Origin: Paramagnetospirillum marisnigri
GTDB taxonomy: Bacteria; Pseudomonadota; Alphaproteobacteria; Rhodospirillales; Magnetospirillaceae
NCBI RefSeq assembly: GCF_001650715.1
Contig: NZ_LWQT01000055.1
Coordinates: forward strand, 62,001-126,000
DNA length: 64,000 bases
Direction: 5' to 3'
Part shown: positions 26,833 to 36,942 of the stretch, in pieces
Numbering within the stretch: position 1 is the stretch's first letter
Layout of the letters: each line of letters begins with the position of its first letter
The notes under the pieces: generated by a model
Told to the model about the DNA's origin: nothing
The model's database searches: none
What the model saw: only the letters and a program-made list of their open reading frames with translations
Position numbers and translations under genes: made by a program

Positions 26833-27778
26833 CGTCAACTCCTTCGTCATGAGTAAGATTCATCACGCGCACCGGACGGATTTCGCCGCCTTCGATACGC
26901 GCCACCGCCACCAACCGTCCGGTCAGCATCGCCCGGCACATTGTGCCTTCGGCGAATTTGACCTCGGGTTGCAGGGAAGCCACGCGCATCAGTGACACGG
27001 GACAACCGCTCTGGAGGCGGCGGGCCTCGCTTTCTGTCAGGGCCAGGGCCGGGATGTCGTCCAGCGCGGTCTCGACGGGAAGCAGATAGGTCCGAGGGGC
27101 GGGACCTTGCCCCAGCTCGGCCAGAGTTTCAAGGGAAATCGCGTTTTCCAGGGTGAAGGGGCCGCAACTGGTGCGGCGCAACACCGTGACATGGCCCACC
27201 GTGCCCAGCACCCGGGCGATGTCGCGGGCCAGGGAGCGGACATAGGTGCCCTTGCCGCAGACCACCCGGAAATCGGCGAGGTCGGTGTCGGGCATGGCCA
27301 GCAGGGTCAGGGCGTCGATACGGACCCGGCGCGAGGCCAATTCCACCTCTTCCCCGGCCCGCGCCAGGTCATAGGCGCGCTCGCCATCCACCTTGATGGC
27401 GGAAAAGGCGGGCGGAATCTGGTCGATCTCGCCGACAAAACCGGCCAGGGCGGCCTCGATGGCGGCGCGGTCGGGACGGATATCCGAGATGGCGGTGATC
27501 TCGCCCTCGCGGTCCAGGGTGGCGGTCTCCTCGCCCCAGCGCAGCTGGAACTCATAGGTCTTGGTGCCGTCCATGACGTATTGCACCGTCTTGGTGGCCT
27601 CGCCCAGCGCGATGGGCAGCACGCCGGTGGCCAGCGGGTCCAAGGTGCCGCCATGGCCGACCTTGGCGGCCTTCAGCAGCCATTTGACCTTGCCCACCAC
27701 CTGGGTTGACCCCAGGCCCAGGGGCTTGTCGATGGCCAGCCAGCCGGAAATGGGAAGTCCCTTGCGCTTACGGGCCAT
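26816..27778 (-). CDS. truB: tRNA pseudouridine(55) synthase
   Basis: 320 residues, starting [22 protein letters not shown]; 60 further upstream codons are non-conserved. It makes pseudouridine 55 in the T-arm of tRNA. The catalytic Asp is in [22 protein letters not shown], and [18 protein letters not shown] plus [19 protein letters not shown] are family blocks. The C-terminal part is PUA-like. The stop lies inside the rpsO start region. It is separated from rbfA by one inserted unfamiliar gene. Confidence 0.96.
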   Translation of the reverse strand: MARKRKGLPISGWLAIDKPLGLGSTQVVGKVKWLLKAAKVGHGGTLDPLATGVLPIALGEATKTVQYVMDGTKTYEFQLRWGEETATLDREGEITAISDIRPDRAAIEAALAGFVGEIDQIPPAFSAIKVDGERAYDLARAGEEVELASRRVRIDALTLLAMPDTDLADFRVVCGKGTYVRSLARDIARVLGTVGHVTVLRRTSCGPFTLENAISLETLAELGQGPAPRTYLLPVETALDDIPALALTESEARRLQSGCPVSLMRVASLQPEVKFAEGTMCRAMLTGRLVAVARIEGGEIRPVRVMNLTHDEGVDDVDHA

Positions 27779-27815
27779 GGGGCGGTGCTTTCTCTGAGGG
27801 CTGCGCCCGATTGAT

Positions 27816-28223
27816 TTAGGCTGAAGTCCGGAAGCTGCGCACGCGATCAAGGAATGCCTGGATTTCCCATTCGCTATAACCGAGCAGACGCCCCAATTCG
27901 ATGTCGTCGGATTCGGCCCATGGCCGAGACAGGGAATAAACGGCCGATTTGATTGCATGCGCGGCCTCGATCCGCCACTCCTCTCCTGGACGGGCGTAAT
28001 AGATGCAACGCACCGGGCGCTCCCCCGGAACGGCGGCGTAGATTTCCTCTCGCATGACTAGGGTGCCCGAAGCTACATGGGGGATGAATTCATCTTCGGG
28101 GAAGTGGTGGCATTCACCGACAACGTCGCAGAACATGGCAAGTGGCTTGAGACCGGCGAGCATCATCTCGCATTCCCGCCCTTCATGCGGACCAATTCCG
28201 GGGGGGAGATCTGCTTCACTCAC
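27816..28223 (-). CDS. Conserved hypothetical protein inserted between rbfA and truB
   Basis: 135 residues, GTG start with GAGG six bases upstream; MMLAGLKPLAM at 28166 is an alternative start. The visible blocks are LAGLKPLAMFCD, EDEFIPHVASGTLVMREE, RCIYYARPGEEWRIEAAHAI and ELGRLLGYSEWEIQAFL. I recall scattered small bacterial proteins with this KPLAMF...Y.ALPDEEWRI pattern; their function is unknown to me. Base composition looks less GC-rich than the neighbours (by eye), and rbfA-truB are usually adjacent, so it may be an acquired gene. It has 30-37 bp gaps on either side. Confidence 0.7.
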   Translation of the reverse strand: MSEADLPPGIGPHEGRECEMMLAGLKPLAMFCDVVGECHHFPEDEFIPHVASGTLVMREEIYAAVPGERPVRCIYYARPGEEWRIEAAHAIKSAVYSLSRPWAESDDIELGRLLGYSEWEIQAFLDRVRSFRTSA

Positions 28224-28252
28224 ATTTCACCTCGAATACGAGAATGGGCCGC

Positions 28253-28678
28253 CTATTCCCCGTCCTCGCCATCGGTCTGGAAATCGTCGCCCTCGTCCAG
28301 GCCGATATCGCGCCGCACCACCGGCGAGCGCAGGATATCGTCGATGCGGGACGCCTCGTCGAAGCTGGTATCGGGCTGGAACCACAGATCGGGAACGGCG
28401 CGCAGTTGCACGGCGCGGCTGATCTCGTGGCGCAGGAAGGCCTTGGCCCGCTTCAGCCCGGTCAGGACCGGCGCGGGATCGCCGCCGCCCAAGGGCACCA
28501 CGAAGACGGTGGCGTTCCTTAGATCGGGGCTGACCCGCACCTCGGTGACGGTGATGGCGCGGCCCTGCAGGTCGGGATCGCGGAATTCGCCCCGCTCGAT
28601 CACATTGGCGATGGCGTGGCGCAATTCCTCGCCGACGCGCAATTGCCGCTGGGTTGGGGCCTTGTCGCCTCTGGACAT
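28253..28678 (-). CDS. rbfA: 30S ribosome-binding factor A
   Basis: 141 residues from ATG 28678 (MSRGDKAPTQRQLRVGEELRHAIANVIERG). It is a KH-type cold-shock factor that binds the 16S 5' helix during late 30S maturation. ITVTEVRVSPDLRNATVFVVPLGG and KRAKAFLRHEISRAVQLRAVPDLWFQPDTSFDEASRIDDIL are family blocks, and the tail is acidic (LDEGDDFQTDGEDGE). The upstream frame is a shadow of infB's end. Confidence 0.95.
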   Translation of the reverse strand: MSRGDKAPTQRQLRVGEELRHAIANVIERGEFRDPDLQGRAITVTEVRVSPDLRNATVFVVPLGGGDPAPVLTGLKRAKAFLRHEISRAVQLRAVPDLWFQPDTSFDEASRIDDILRSPVVRRDIGLDEGDDFQTDGEDGE

Positions 28679-28722
28679 GAGTCCCTCCGAGCCGTTGAGG
28701 AAAAGGGGAAGCGGTGCGTCCC

Positions 28723-31344
28723 TTACAGGACGCCCGCCACCTCCTCGATCTCGAAGCACTCGATCACGTCGCCCGGGCGGATGTCCTCGTAATTGGTGAA
28801 GGACATGCCGCATTCGTAGCCTTCGCGGACTTCCTTGACGTCGTCCTTGAAGCGCTTGAGCTGGGCGAGATCGCCGGTATGGATCACCACGTCGTCGCGG
28901 AGCAGGCGGACCTTGGAACCGCGCTTGACGGTGCCCTCGGTGATCATGCAGCCCGCCACCTTGCCGACCTTGGTGATGTTGAACACCTCGCGGATGCTGG
29001 CATAGCCCAGGAAATGCTCGCGCAGCGTCGGCGCCAGCATGCCCGACAGCATCTTCTTCAGGTCGTCGGTGACGTCGTAGATGATGGAGTAGTAGCGGAT
29101 ATCGACGCCGTCGCGCCGGGCCATGTCGCGGGCCTGGGGATTGGCGCGGACATTGAAGCCGATGATCAGGCCACCGGTGGCGCGGGCCAGGGTGACATCG
29201 GATTCGTTGATGCCGCCCACCGCCGAATGCAGGGTGCGGACCTTGACATTGTCGTTGCCGATCTTTTCCACGGTGCCGACGATGGCTTCGATGGAGCCCT
29301 GCACGTCGCCCTTGACGACGATGGGCAGTTCCTTGGCCTCGCCGGCCTTGATGGCGGTAAACATCTCTTCCAGGGTACCGCGCTGCTCCAGCTTCGCCTT
29401 GGCCTCGCGGTCCATGCGCTGACGGTAACCGGCGATTTCGCGGGCGCGGGCCTCGTCCTCGACGGCGATGAAATCGTCACCGGCCGACGGCGTGCCTTGC
29501 AGGCCCAGAACTTCCACCGGAGTGGACGGACCGGCTTCCTTGATGGAAGCGCCGTGATCGTCCACCAGGGCGCGCACCCGGCCCCATTCGGCGCCGGCCA
29601 CGAAGACGTCGCCCACCTTCAGCGTGCCCTTCTGGACCAGGACGGTGGCGACGGAGCCACGGCCCTTTTCCATCTTGGCCTCGATCACCACGCCCTGGCC
29701 GACCCGCTCGGGATTGGCCTTGAGGTCGAGGATTTCCGCCTGCAGCAGGATGGCTTCTTCCAGCTTTTCCAGGTTTAGGCGCTTCTTGGCCGACACTTCG
29801 ATGGCCAGGACGTCGCCGCCCAGATCCTCGGTCACCAACTCGTGCTGCAACAGTTCCTGGCGGACCTTGTTGCTGTTGGCCTCGGGCTTGTCGATCTTGT
29901 TGATGGCGACGATGATCGGCACCTGCGCCGCGCGGGCATGGCGGATGGCTTCCACCGTCTGCGGCATGATGCCGTCATCGGCGGCCACCACCAGAACCAC
30001 GATATCGGTCACCTTGGCGCCGCGGGCGCGCATGGCGGTGAAGGCTTCGTGGCCGGGGGTGTCGATGAAGGTGATCTTGCCACCCGTGCTCATGGTCACC
30101 TGATAGGCGCCGATATGCTGGGTGATGCCACCGGCTTCGCCCGACACCACGTCGGTTTCCCGCAGGGCGTCCAGCAACGAGGTCTTGCCGTGATCGACGT
30201 GGCCCATGATGGTGACCACGGGCGGGCGCGAGATCAGATTCTCGTCGGTATCCACGTCGCCTTCCAGGCCCACCAGCACGTCGGCCTCGGACACGCGCTT
30301 CATGTTGTGACCGAATTCGGTCACCACCAGTTCGGCGGTATCGGCATCGATGTTCTGGTTGATGCTGGCCATCACGCCCAGACGCATCAGGCACTTGATG
30401 ACGTCGGCGCCGCGCACGGCCATGCGGTTGGCCAGTTCCTGCACCGTGATGGATTCGGGAACCACCACGTCGCGGATGACCTTTTCCGACCCCTTCTGCA
30501 TGTGCTTCAGGCGGTCGCGTTCGCGGGCGCGCTTGACGGCGGCCAGGGACCGGCCGCGCTCGGAGCGGTCGTCGTCGGTCAGGGCGTCGGTGATGGTCAG
30601 CTTGCCGGTGCGGCGGCGCGGCTCGGTGCGCTTGACCGGGGCGGGCTTGTGGGCGGCGGCGCGCTTACGGGCGCGTTCCTCTTCCTCTTCCTCTTCCTCG
30701 GCGCGCGAGCGGACGGGGGCGACGGCGTCACCAGCGGCGGGAGCGGCGGCGGCGGGTGCGGCCGGACCGGCGGGCTTGGCCACCGGAGCGGCGGCGGGAG
30801 CGGCCACCGGCTGCGAAGCGGCCGGAGCGGGAGCGGCGACCACCGGAGCGGGCTCGGGAGCGATTTCGGGCTCCTCGGCGGCGCGGCGCGCGGCTTCTTC
30901 CTCGGCGAGGCGACGGTCCTCTTCCTCGGCGCGACGGGCGGCCTCGGCCTCGATGGCGGCGCGGACGGCCTCCTCCTCGGCGCGGCGGCGCGCGTCTTCC
31001 TCGGCGGCGCGGGCTTCCTGCAGCGCCCGGGCACGGGCGTTCTTTTCATGATTGGTCAGATCATGGGCGTTGACCGCGCGGGCGGCGGCCTCGACCTTGG
31101 CCACGGCGGCGGCCAGATCGGCTTCGGCGGCGGAGTGGACACCGTCCTTGATCTCGTGCATGGCGCCACCGGCGCTGGAGAAGGTCCGCTTCTTGCGCAC
31201 CTCCACCGTCACCACCTTGGAACGGCCATGGGAGAAGCTCTGGCGGACCTGTCCGGTCTCCACCGTCTTCTTCAGCTCCAGCTTGCCCGGCTGGGAAAGC
31301 TTCAGCGGGGCCTTACGCTCTTGATCCTTGGAATCATCGCTCAT
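28723..31344 (-). CDS. infB: Translation initiation factor IF-2
   Basis: 873 residues. It recruits initiator tRNA to the 30S subunit and hydrolyses GTP on subunit joining. The long N-terminal region (to about 290) is low-complexity, rich in Ala/Glu/Arg (coiled-coil stretch [20 protein letters not shown]) then Pro/Ala. An IF2_N domain ([27 protein letters not shown]) precedes the G domain with [19 protein letters not shown] (G1), DTPGHEAF (G3) and NKIDK (G4). The C-terminal domains end [11 protein letters not shown]. It lies in the nusA operon. Confidence 0.97.
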   Translation of the reverse strand: MSDDSKDQERKAPLKLSQPGKLELKKTVETGQVRQSFSHGRSKVVTVEVRKKRTFSSAGGAMHEIKDGVHSAAEADLAAAVAKVEAAARAVNAHDLTNHEKNARARALQEARAAEEDARRRAEEEAVRAAIEAEAARRAEEEDRRLAEEEAARRAAEEPEIAPEPAPVVAAPAPAASQPVAAPAAAPVAKPAGPAAPAAAAPAAGDAVAPVRSRAEEEEEEEERARKRAAAHKPAPVKRTEPRRRTGKLTITDALTDDDRSERGRSLAAVKRARERDRLKHMQKGSEKVIRDVVVPESITVQELANRMAVRGADVIKCLMRLGVMASINQNIDADTAELVVTEFGHNMKRVSEADVLVGLEGDVDTDENLISRPPVVTIMGHVDHGKTSLLDALRETDVVSGEAGGITQHIGAYQVTMSTGGKITFIDTPGHEAFTAMRARGAKVTDIVVLVVAADDGIMPQTVEAIRHARAAQVPIIVAINKIDKPEANSNKVRQELLQHELVTEDLGGDVLAIEVSAKKRLNLEKLEEAILLQAEILDLKANPERVGQGVVIEAKMEKGRGSVATVLVQKGTLKVGDVFVAGAEWGRVRALVDDHGASIKEAGPSTPVEVLGLQGTPSAGDDFIAVEDEARAREIAGYRQRMDREAKAKLEQRGTLEEMFTAIKAGEAKELPIVVKGDVQGSIEAIVGTVEKIGNDNVKVRTLHSAVGGINESDVTLARATGGLIIGFNVRANPQARDMARRDGVDIRYYSIIYDVTDDLKKMLSGMLAPTLREHFLGYASIREVFNITKVGKVAGCMITEGTVKRGSKVRLLRDDVVIHTGDLAQLKRFKDDVKEVREGYECGMSFTNYEDIRPGDVIECFEIEEVAGVL

Positions 31345-31406
31345 GTAGGACTTCGTCTCTCACGCAGCCAAAACTGGCGGCCGGAATGCCGCCCGATAGT
31401 CATCTC

Positions 31407-32036
31407 TCAGCCGGTTCCGGCGACATCGCCGGTCCCGTCGTCGCGAAATCCCGCTAGCATCGCTGCCTCGGCCAGAAGCCTGAGGGCCAGCTTGCCCGGG
31501 GAAATACACCCATGCACGGCCATGTCGCGGCCGAAGACGGGGCCAAGCTCGGCACCGTCAAAAAGCTCAATCACGGCCAAGCCGCCCCCCAGCGCTCGAA
31601 CCTTTTCGCGGCCATCGCGGGACGCGTCCCGCGCCGCCAGCACCACGGCGGCTCGTCCGGCGCGCACCTCGGCGCAAACCTTCTCGAACCCCGTGACCGC
31701 CTGGCCGGCGCGACGCGCCAGGCCTATGGCATCCAGACACCGGCGGGCCAGCAAGGCCTCGATCCGGTCGGCCAGATCATCCGGCACGCTGACCTGACGG
31801 CGCGCCGCCTTGGCGAAAAGCCGTTTCGCCAGGGCCGTATTTACCACATCCCGGCGGGGGCTCAACCAGATTCCCCGCCCGGGAAGACCGTGCCCCAAAT
31901 CCGGAACCAGCGATCCGTCCGGCCCGACGACGAAGCGCAACAGCTCGCCCTTGGGCCGGATGGCGCCGGTGGCGATGCATCGCCGCTCCGGTCCGGTCAT
32001 CTCGTCCTCGTCCTCGTGGTCCGGGCTGTCGGTCAT
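31407..32036 (-). CDS. YlxR (DUF448) - L7Ae-like RNA-binding fusion protein
   Basis: 209 residues. The N-terminal part (about 14-100) is a YlxR/DUF448 domain: ERRCIATGAIRPKGELLRFVVGPDGSLVPDLGHGLPGRGIWLSPRRDVV. The C-terminal part (about 110-200) resembles the L7Ae/YlxQ RNA-binding fold (IGLARRAGQAVTGFEKVCAEVRAGRAAVVLAARDASRDG). Fused YlxR-YlxQ proteins sit between nusA and infB in alphaproteobacteria; the role is probably in rRNA or transcription-related RNA binding. The start at 32036 precedes the conserved part; the frame extends upstream in shadow. Confidence 0.93.
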   Translation of the reverse strand: MTDSPDHEDEDEMTGPERRCIATGAIRPKGELLRFVVGPDGSLVPDLGHGLPGRGIWLSPRRDVVNTALAKRLFAKAARRQVSVPDDLADRIEALLARRCLDAIGLARRAGQAVTGFEKVCAEVRAGRAAVVLAARDASRDGREKVRALGGGLAVIELFDGAELGPVFGRDMAVHGCISPGKLALRLLAEAAMLAGFRDDGTGDVAGTG

Positions 32037-32059
32037 GCCGCCGGTCCCGGCCCGTCGTC

Positions 32060-33577
32060 TCAGCCCTCGCCCTCGAACCAATGGGCGCGCGCCGCCATGA
32101 TCACGGCATTGGCCTCGTCCTCGGTCATGGCATCGCGGCCGACGATGTCGATCAGTTCGTCCGAGGCCAGATCGCCCAGGTCGTCCAGGGTCTTGACCCC
32201 CTTCTCGCCCAGCTTGACCAGCATGATCGGAGCCAGGCCCTCGATGCCGGTCAGTTCGTCGGCGACGCCCAGATCCTTGCGCATCTGGTCATAGCGTTCG
32301 TCCTGCTCGGCCAGGAAGTTGCGGGCACGGCCCTGCAGCTCTTCCGCCACGCCCTCGTCGAAGCCCTCGATCTCGGCGATGTCCTCCAGCGGCACATAGG
32401 CCACTTCCTCCACCGAGGAGAAGCCCTCGGTCACCAGCAGATGGGCGATGACGTCGTCCACGTCCAGGGCGTTGATGAACATGTTGGAGCGCGAGCGGAA
32501 TTCCTCGGTGCGGCGCTCGGATTCCTCGGCCTCGGTCAGGATGTCGATGTTCCACTGGGTCAGCTGGCTGGCCAGGCGGACATTCTGGCCGCGCCGCCCG
32601 ATGGCGAGCGACAGCTGGTCGTCGGGAACCACCACCTCGATGCGGCCGGCTTCCTCGTCCATCACCACCTTGGTGACCTCGGCCGGAGCCAGGGCGTTCA
32701 CCACGAAGGTGGCGATGTCGGGCGACCACTGGATGATGTCGATCTTCTCGCCCTGCAACTCGGCCACCACCGCCTGGACGCGCGAACCGCGCATGCCGAC
32801 GCAAGCGCCGACCGGGTCGATGGAGGAATCGTGGGACAGCACGGCGATCTTGGCGCGCGAGCCGGGATCGCGGGCCACCGCCTTGATCTCGATGATGCCG
32901 TCATAGATTTCCGGCACTTCCTGGGCGAACAACTTGGCCATGAACACCGGATGGGTGCGCGACAGGAAGATCTGCGGGCCGCGCGGCTCGGCGCGAACGT
33001 CGTAGATATAGGCGCGCACGCGGTCGCCGGTGCGGAAGGTCTCGCGCGGGATCAACTCGTCGCGGCGCAGCAGGCCCTCGGCGCGGCCCAGGTCGATGAT
33101 GACATTGCCGAACTCGACGCGCTTGACCAGACCGTTGCTGATCTCGCCGATGCGGTCCTTGTATTCGTTGAACTGGCGCTGGCGCTCGGCGTCGCGCACC
33201 TTCTGGACGATGACCTGCTTGGCGGTCTGCGCCGCGATGCGGCCGAAATCGATGGGCGGCAGCGGGTCCACCAGGAAGTCGCCGATGGCGGCGTCGGACT
33301 TCTTCTTCAGCGCCTGCTTCAGGGTGAACTGGGTGGCCTCGTTCTCGACCTCTTCCACCACCTCGATGAAGCGGGCCAGCTGAATCTCGCCGGTCTTGCG
33401 GTCGATATGGGCGCGAATATCGTGTTCGTGGCCGTATTTGGAGCGACCGGCCTTCTGGATGGCCTGCTCCATGGCTTCAAGCACCTCGTCGCGGTCGATG
33501 CCCTTGTCCCGGGCGACGGCGTCAGCCACCTGCAGGAGTTCGGGGCGGGGAAGTGCGGCGATCCGTTCCATGGTCAT
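32060..33577 (-). CDS. nusA: Transcription termination/antitermination factor NusA
   Basis: 505 residues: the N-terminal RNA polymerase-binding domain (1-130), S1 (about 135-200; [29 protein letters not shown]), two KH domains ([28 protein letters not shown] and [23 protein letters not shown]) and two C-terminal acidic helix-hairpin repeats. It binds the elongation complex and stimulates pausing and intrinsic termination, or takes part in antitermination. The operon it lies in is preceded by a leader terminator, which makes autoregulation plausible. Start at 33577 or 33571. Confidence 0.97.
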   Translation of the reverse strand: MTMERIAALPRPELLQVADAVARDKGIDRDEVLEAMEQAIQKAGRSKYGHEHDIRAHIDRKTGEIQLARFIEVVEEVENEATQFTLKQALKKKSDAAIGDFLVDPLPPIDFGRIAAQTAKQVIVQKVRDAERQRQFNEYKDRIGEISNGLVKRVEFGNVIIDLGRAEGLLRRDELIPRETFRTGDRVRAYIYDVRAEPRGPQIFLSRTHPVFMAKLFAQEVPEIYDGIIEIKAVARDPGSRAKIAVLSHDSSIDPVGACVGMRGSRVQAVVAELQGEKIDIIQWSPDIATFVVNALAPAEVTKVVMDEEAGRIEVVVPDDQLSLAIGRRGQNVRLASQLTQWNIDILTEAEESERRTEEFRSRSNMFINALDVDDVIAHLLVTEGFSSVEEVAYVPLEDIAEIEGFDEGVAEELQGRARNFLAEQDERYDQMRKDLGVADELTGIEGLAPIMLVKLGEKGVKTLDDLGDLASDELIDIVGRDAMTEDEANAVIMAARAHWFEGEG

Positions 33578-33592
33578 CGTACTCGTTCGTCC

Positions 33593-34090
33593 TCAGTCTT
33601 CTGTCTGGTCCCGCATGGTCGCGGCGATCAACTCGTCGGTCAGCACCAGCTTGGCGCCCCTGACATCCGCCATGGGAATGGCGACTTCACCGGTCTCGAC
33701 GCCCAGGCGGACATTGCCCGCCTCGTCCAGACCCAGCAGCTTGCCCCGGAACCGCTTGCGGCCGTCGATGGGCTGGCTGGCCTCCATCTTGGCCTCGAAA
33801 CCGGCCCAGATCTCGAAATCCTTGGCCCGGGTCAGCGGCCGGTCGATGCCGGGCGAGCTGACCTCCAGGGTGTAGGCCGCCGAGATGGGGTCCTCGACAT
33901 CGAGCAGCGCCGAAATCGAGCGCGAGATATCGGCGCAATCCTCCACCGTCATCATCACGCCGTCCTTGCGGTCGGCCATGACCTGCAGCGTCAATCGCTG
34001 CTTGCCCTGAAGCTGAACGCGCACCAACTCGTAGCCCATGGCATCGAGGGACGGCGCGATCAGGGCCTCCAAACGGCTTTGAAGATCCAT
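33593..34090 (-). CDS. rimP: Ribosome maturation factor RimP
   Basis: 165 residues from MDLQSRLEALIAPSLDAMGYELVRVQLQG; longer readings run through the leader and are rejected. It assists 30S maturation by helping S12 and its neighbours bind. The conserved core is TVEDCADISRSISALLDVEDPISAAYTLEVSSPGIDRPL. It is the first gene of the operon and 15 bp before nusA. Expression is probably governed by the promoter at 34196-34223 and the attenuator at 34121-34150. Confidence 0.95.
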   Translation of the reverse strand: MDLQSRLEALIAPSLDAMGYELVRVQLQGKQRLTLQVMADRKDGVMMTVEDCADISRSISALLDVEDPISAAYTLEVSSPGIDRPLTRAKDFEIWAGFEAKMEASQPIDGRKRFRGKLLGLDEAGNVRLGVETGEVAIPMADVRGAKLVLTDELIAATMRDQTED

Positions 34091-34120
34091 ACCCTGTCGC
34101 CTGCGACCGTAGCGGTCCCT

Positions 34121-34150
34121 AAAAAAGAAAAAAGTGGGCCAATGGCCCAC
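34121..34150 (-). terminator. Intrinsic terminator (attenuator) in the rimP-nusA leader
   Basis: GTGGGCC (34134-34140) and GGCCCAC (34144-34150) make a 7-bp GC-rich stem with a 3-nt loop, followed on the minus strand by TTTTTTCTTTTTT (34133 down to 34121). It lies about 30 bp upstream of the rimP start and about 40 bp after the predicted transcription start, so it must be read through for the operon to be expressed. Confidence 0.85.
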
Positions 34151-34195
34151 CCTCACAATCCCGTCGAGCGGGCACGTAAGAATGTGTCTAGGCGC

Positions 34196-34223
34196 ATAAT
34201 AACCAAAACGCGCCGTGAGGCAA
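34196..34223 (-). promoter_or_regulatory. Predicted sigma-70-type promoter of the rimP-nusA-infB operon
   Basis: On the minus strand, TTGCCT (34223-34218), a 16-bp spacer and TATTAT (34201-34196). The start would be near 34189, giving a leader of about 99 nt that contains the attenuator. The remainder of the 297-bp gap up to 34387 holds GC-rich sequence and an inverted repeat near GAGAGTGATCACC/GCGAACGCTCTC without a clear role. Confidence 0.65.
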
Positions 34224-34387
34224 GGGTGTTGTGACTCCGCCCCCGTTCGCGGCGGGCCACGGCGCTTGCGCCGCCCGGCCGCTTGCGGCACTTTGGGACC
34301 GGCCAGAGCCGGATGCTTCGAGAGTGATCACCCGGCGAACGCTCTCGAAACTGAATCCGTCCCACTTCAATAGGCTAGAGTGGTGCC

Positions 34388-36874
34388 ATGCGCGCGGCTG
34401 TCGCGGCCATAACGGTTTTTGTGCTGACAAGCGGTGCGGCCCTCGCCCAGGACGCCCAGGGAACGGCGCCGTCTTCGTCGGGCTGGCTGGACCCGACATC
34501 GGCGGCCATGGGCGCCCTGGTGGTGCTGTTGCCCGCCTTGGCGGCCCTGGCGGGGCTGCGGCTGCGCATGGCGGCGTGGGAGCGCGAAGCCGCCCGCGCT
34601 CAAACCGAAACCGAACGATTACAGGAAAGCCTGCTGGCCGCCCCCGATGGCTTCTATGCCTGGCTGGGCGAGCGCGAAATCTGTTCGCGGCGCCTGGCCG
34701 TGCTGCTGGGCCTGTTCGCCGGCACCGACTCCACTTTCATGGACGTGCTGGAATCCTTCACCGCCACCGATGCCGCCCGCCTGGACGGAGTGTTGCGCCA
34801 ATTGCGCCAGGACGGGCGCGGCTTCGAGATCGAGATCAGCCTGCGCGACGGATTGCGGCGGGTGCGCGCCTCGGGCGTGCGGGCCGCCGATGCCGATGGC
34901 ACCCCCCTGGCCGACCTGGTCTGGATGCAGGATGTGACCGAGGGCGCCGCGGTGGAGGAGGAACTGGCCGAACGCATCGACGGCATGGCGGCCGAGCGTC
35001 AGCGTCTGGACGGACTGCTGGGCGTGCTGCCGGTGCCGGTCTGGGTCCGCGACGATGACCTCTCCCTGGTCCATGTCAATCGGGCCTATGCCCGCTCGGT
35101 GGATGCCGCCAGCCCTCAGGCGGCGGTGGCCGGGCAGATCGAGCTGGCCTCGGAGGGCTCGGTGCGCGAGGCGAGGGCCCTGGCGGCGCGCGCCCGGGCG
35201 GCGGGCGAATCCCGCTCCGAGCGCTTCCACCTGGTGCTGGGCGGCCAGCGCCGCTTCACCGAGATCACCGAGGCGCCGTTCGAGACCGGCGACGGCGAGC
35301 GCCTGACCGCCGGATACGCCATGGACCTGACCCCCATCGAGGAGCTTCAGGCCGAACTGGCCCGTCACGCCACCGCCCATGCCGAGGTGCTGGAGCATCT
35401 GGCCACCGCCATCGCCATCTTCTCCACCGATACCAGGCTGACCTTCTTCAATACCGCCTTCGTGCGGCTGTGGCGGCTGGAGGAGGAGTGGTTGCGGGCC
35501 CAGCCCACCTATGGCGCGGTGCTGGACGCGCTGCGCGAGCGCCGCCTGCTGCCCGAGGCCGCCGATTACCGCGCCTATAAGGAAGACGAGCTGAAGCGCT
35601 TCATCTCGCTGATCGACGCCGCCGAGACCCTGCTGCACCTGCCCGATGGCCGCACCCTGCGCCGGATGATCTCGGCCCATCCCTATGGCGGGCTGATCTT
35701 CACCTATGAGGACGTCACCGATACCCTGGCGCTGGAACGCTCGTTCAACACCATGCTGGCGGTGCAACGCGAGACCCTGGACCACCTGCATGAAGGCGTG
35801 GCGGTGTTCAAGGGCGATGGCCGCCTGCGGCTCTACAATCCCGCCTTCGCCCGGATCTGGTCGCTGAGCGAGGCCAGCCTGGCGGGCGAGCCCCATCTGG
35901 CGGAACTGGTGGAGGCTCATCGGCCGTTCTTCGAGGGCCGCCCCGATCGCGCCTCGGACTGGCCGCTGGTGCGCGAGCGGCTGATTGCCCTGTTCAACGA
36001 CCGTGTCCCGCGCGAAGGCCGCCTGGAACGCTTCGACGACACCATCGTGGATTTCGCCTCGGTGCCGTTGCCCGACGGGGCCCTGCTGCTGACCTGGCTG
36101 GACGTCACCGACACCGCCCGGGTGGAAAAGGCGCTGCGCGAGCGCAACGAGGCGCTGGCGGCCGCCGACACCCTGAAAAGCGAGTTCATCGCCAATGTCT
36201 CGGCCGAAGTGCGAAAGCCGCTGACCACGGTGATCGGTTTTTCCGAAATGCTGTCGGCCGAGTATTTCGGCAAGCTGAACAAGCGCCAGCACGAATACGC
36301 CCGGGGCATCACCGAGGCCGGCCAGGGCTTGCAGGCGCTGATTTCCGACATTCTCGACCTCGCCGCCATCGATGCCGGGCAGATGCGCCTGGAACTGGAT
36401 ACCGTGGACGTCCATCCCATGCTGTCGGCGGTGCTGGGGCTGGTGCGCGAGCGGGTGCGCGAGAAGAAGCTGTCGCTGGATTTCGACTGTGCCCTGAACA
36501 TCGGCTGGATCGTCGCCGACGAACGCCGCCTGAAACAGGTGCTGTTCAATCTGATCGGCAACGCGGTCAAGGATTCCCCTTCCGGCGGACGGGTGCTGGT
36601 GCGGGCCGAACGTCGCGGGGCGGAAATCGCCTTCACCATCGCCGATTCCGGCCCCGGCATGACGCCGGAGGACAAGGCCCGGCTGTTCGACGGCGATGCC
36701 TATCGCCGCCGCTCCGAGGTGGTGCCGGTGGGCGGCGGACCGGCGGCCGGGCTGGGTCTGGCCCTGGTGGAACGCTTCGTCGACCTGCATGGCGGGCGCA
36801 TGGAGGTGGCCACCGCTCCGGGCGAGGGCACCACCGTCACGGTGCGGCTGCCCTCGGGCGCGGGCACGGTGTGA
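34388..36874 (+). CDS. Multi-PAS DivL-like sensor kinase homologue lacking the phospho-acceptor His
   Basis: 828 residues. A signal-like start and a membrane helix (about 38-60) precede several PAS-type domains (roughly 75-190, 205-320, 335-440, 455-580; e.g. VLEHLATAIAIFSTDTRLTFFNTAF and TLDHLHEGVAVFKGDGRLRLYNPAF). The HisKA segment reads SEFIANVSAEVRKPLTTVIGF, where the usual His is Ala606 (codon GCC, 36203-36205). The ATP-binding domain keeps Asn725 in NLIGNAVKDS, DSGPGM and GLGLALV. DivL of Caulobacter, a similar PAS-rich homologue, has Tyr at this site and acts as a binding partner of CckA rather than a kinase. This protein may do the same; orthology is inference. It diverges from the rimP operon. 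Confidence 0.8.
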   Translation: MRAAVAAITVFVLTSGAALAQDAQGTAPSSSGWLDPTSAAMGALVVLLPALAALAGLRLRMAAWEREAARAQTETERLQESLLAAPDGFYAWLGEREICSRRLAVLLGLFAGTDSTFMDVLESFTATDAARLDGVLRQLRQDGRGFEIEISLRDGLRRVRASGVRAADADGTPLADLVWMQDVTEGAAVEEELAERIDGMAAERQRLDGLLGVLPVPVWVRDDDLSLVHVNRAYARSVDAASPQAAVAGQIELASEGSVREARALAARARAAGESRSERFHLVLGGQRRFTEITEAPFETGDGERLTAGYAMDLTPIEELQAELARHATAHAEVLEHLATAIAIFSTDTRLTFFNTAFVRLWRLEEEWLRAQPTYGAVLDALRERRLLPEAADYRAYKEDELKRFISLIDAAETLLHLPDGRTLRRMISAHPYGGLIFTYEDVTDTLALERSFNTMLAVQRETLDHLHEGVAVFKGDGRLRLYNPAFARIWSLSEASLAGEPHLAELVEAHRPFFEGRPDRASDWPLVRERLIALFNDRVPREGRLERFDDTIVDFASVPLPDGALLLTWLDVTDTARVEKALRERNEALAAADTLKSEFIANVSAEVRKPLTTVIGFSEMLSAEYFGKLNKRQHEYARGITEAGQGLQALISDILDLAAIDAGQMRLELDTVDVHPMLSAVLGLVRERVREKKLSLDFDCALNIGWIVADERRLKQVLFNLIGNAVKDSPSGGRVLVRAERRGAEIAFTIADSGPGMTPEDKARLFDGDAYRRRSEVVPVGGGPAAGLGLALVERFVDLHGGRMEVATAPGEGTTVTVRLPSGAGTV

Positions 36875-36942
36875 GACGGGGTGTTTACCGGCGGTGGCGA
36901 AGCCGCCAAAATGGACGAATGACGGTGGGGGAGGAGACACGA

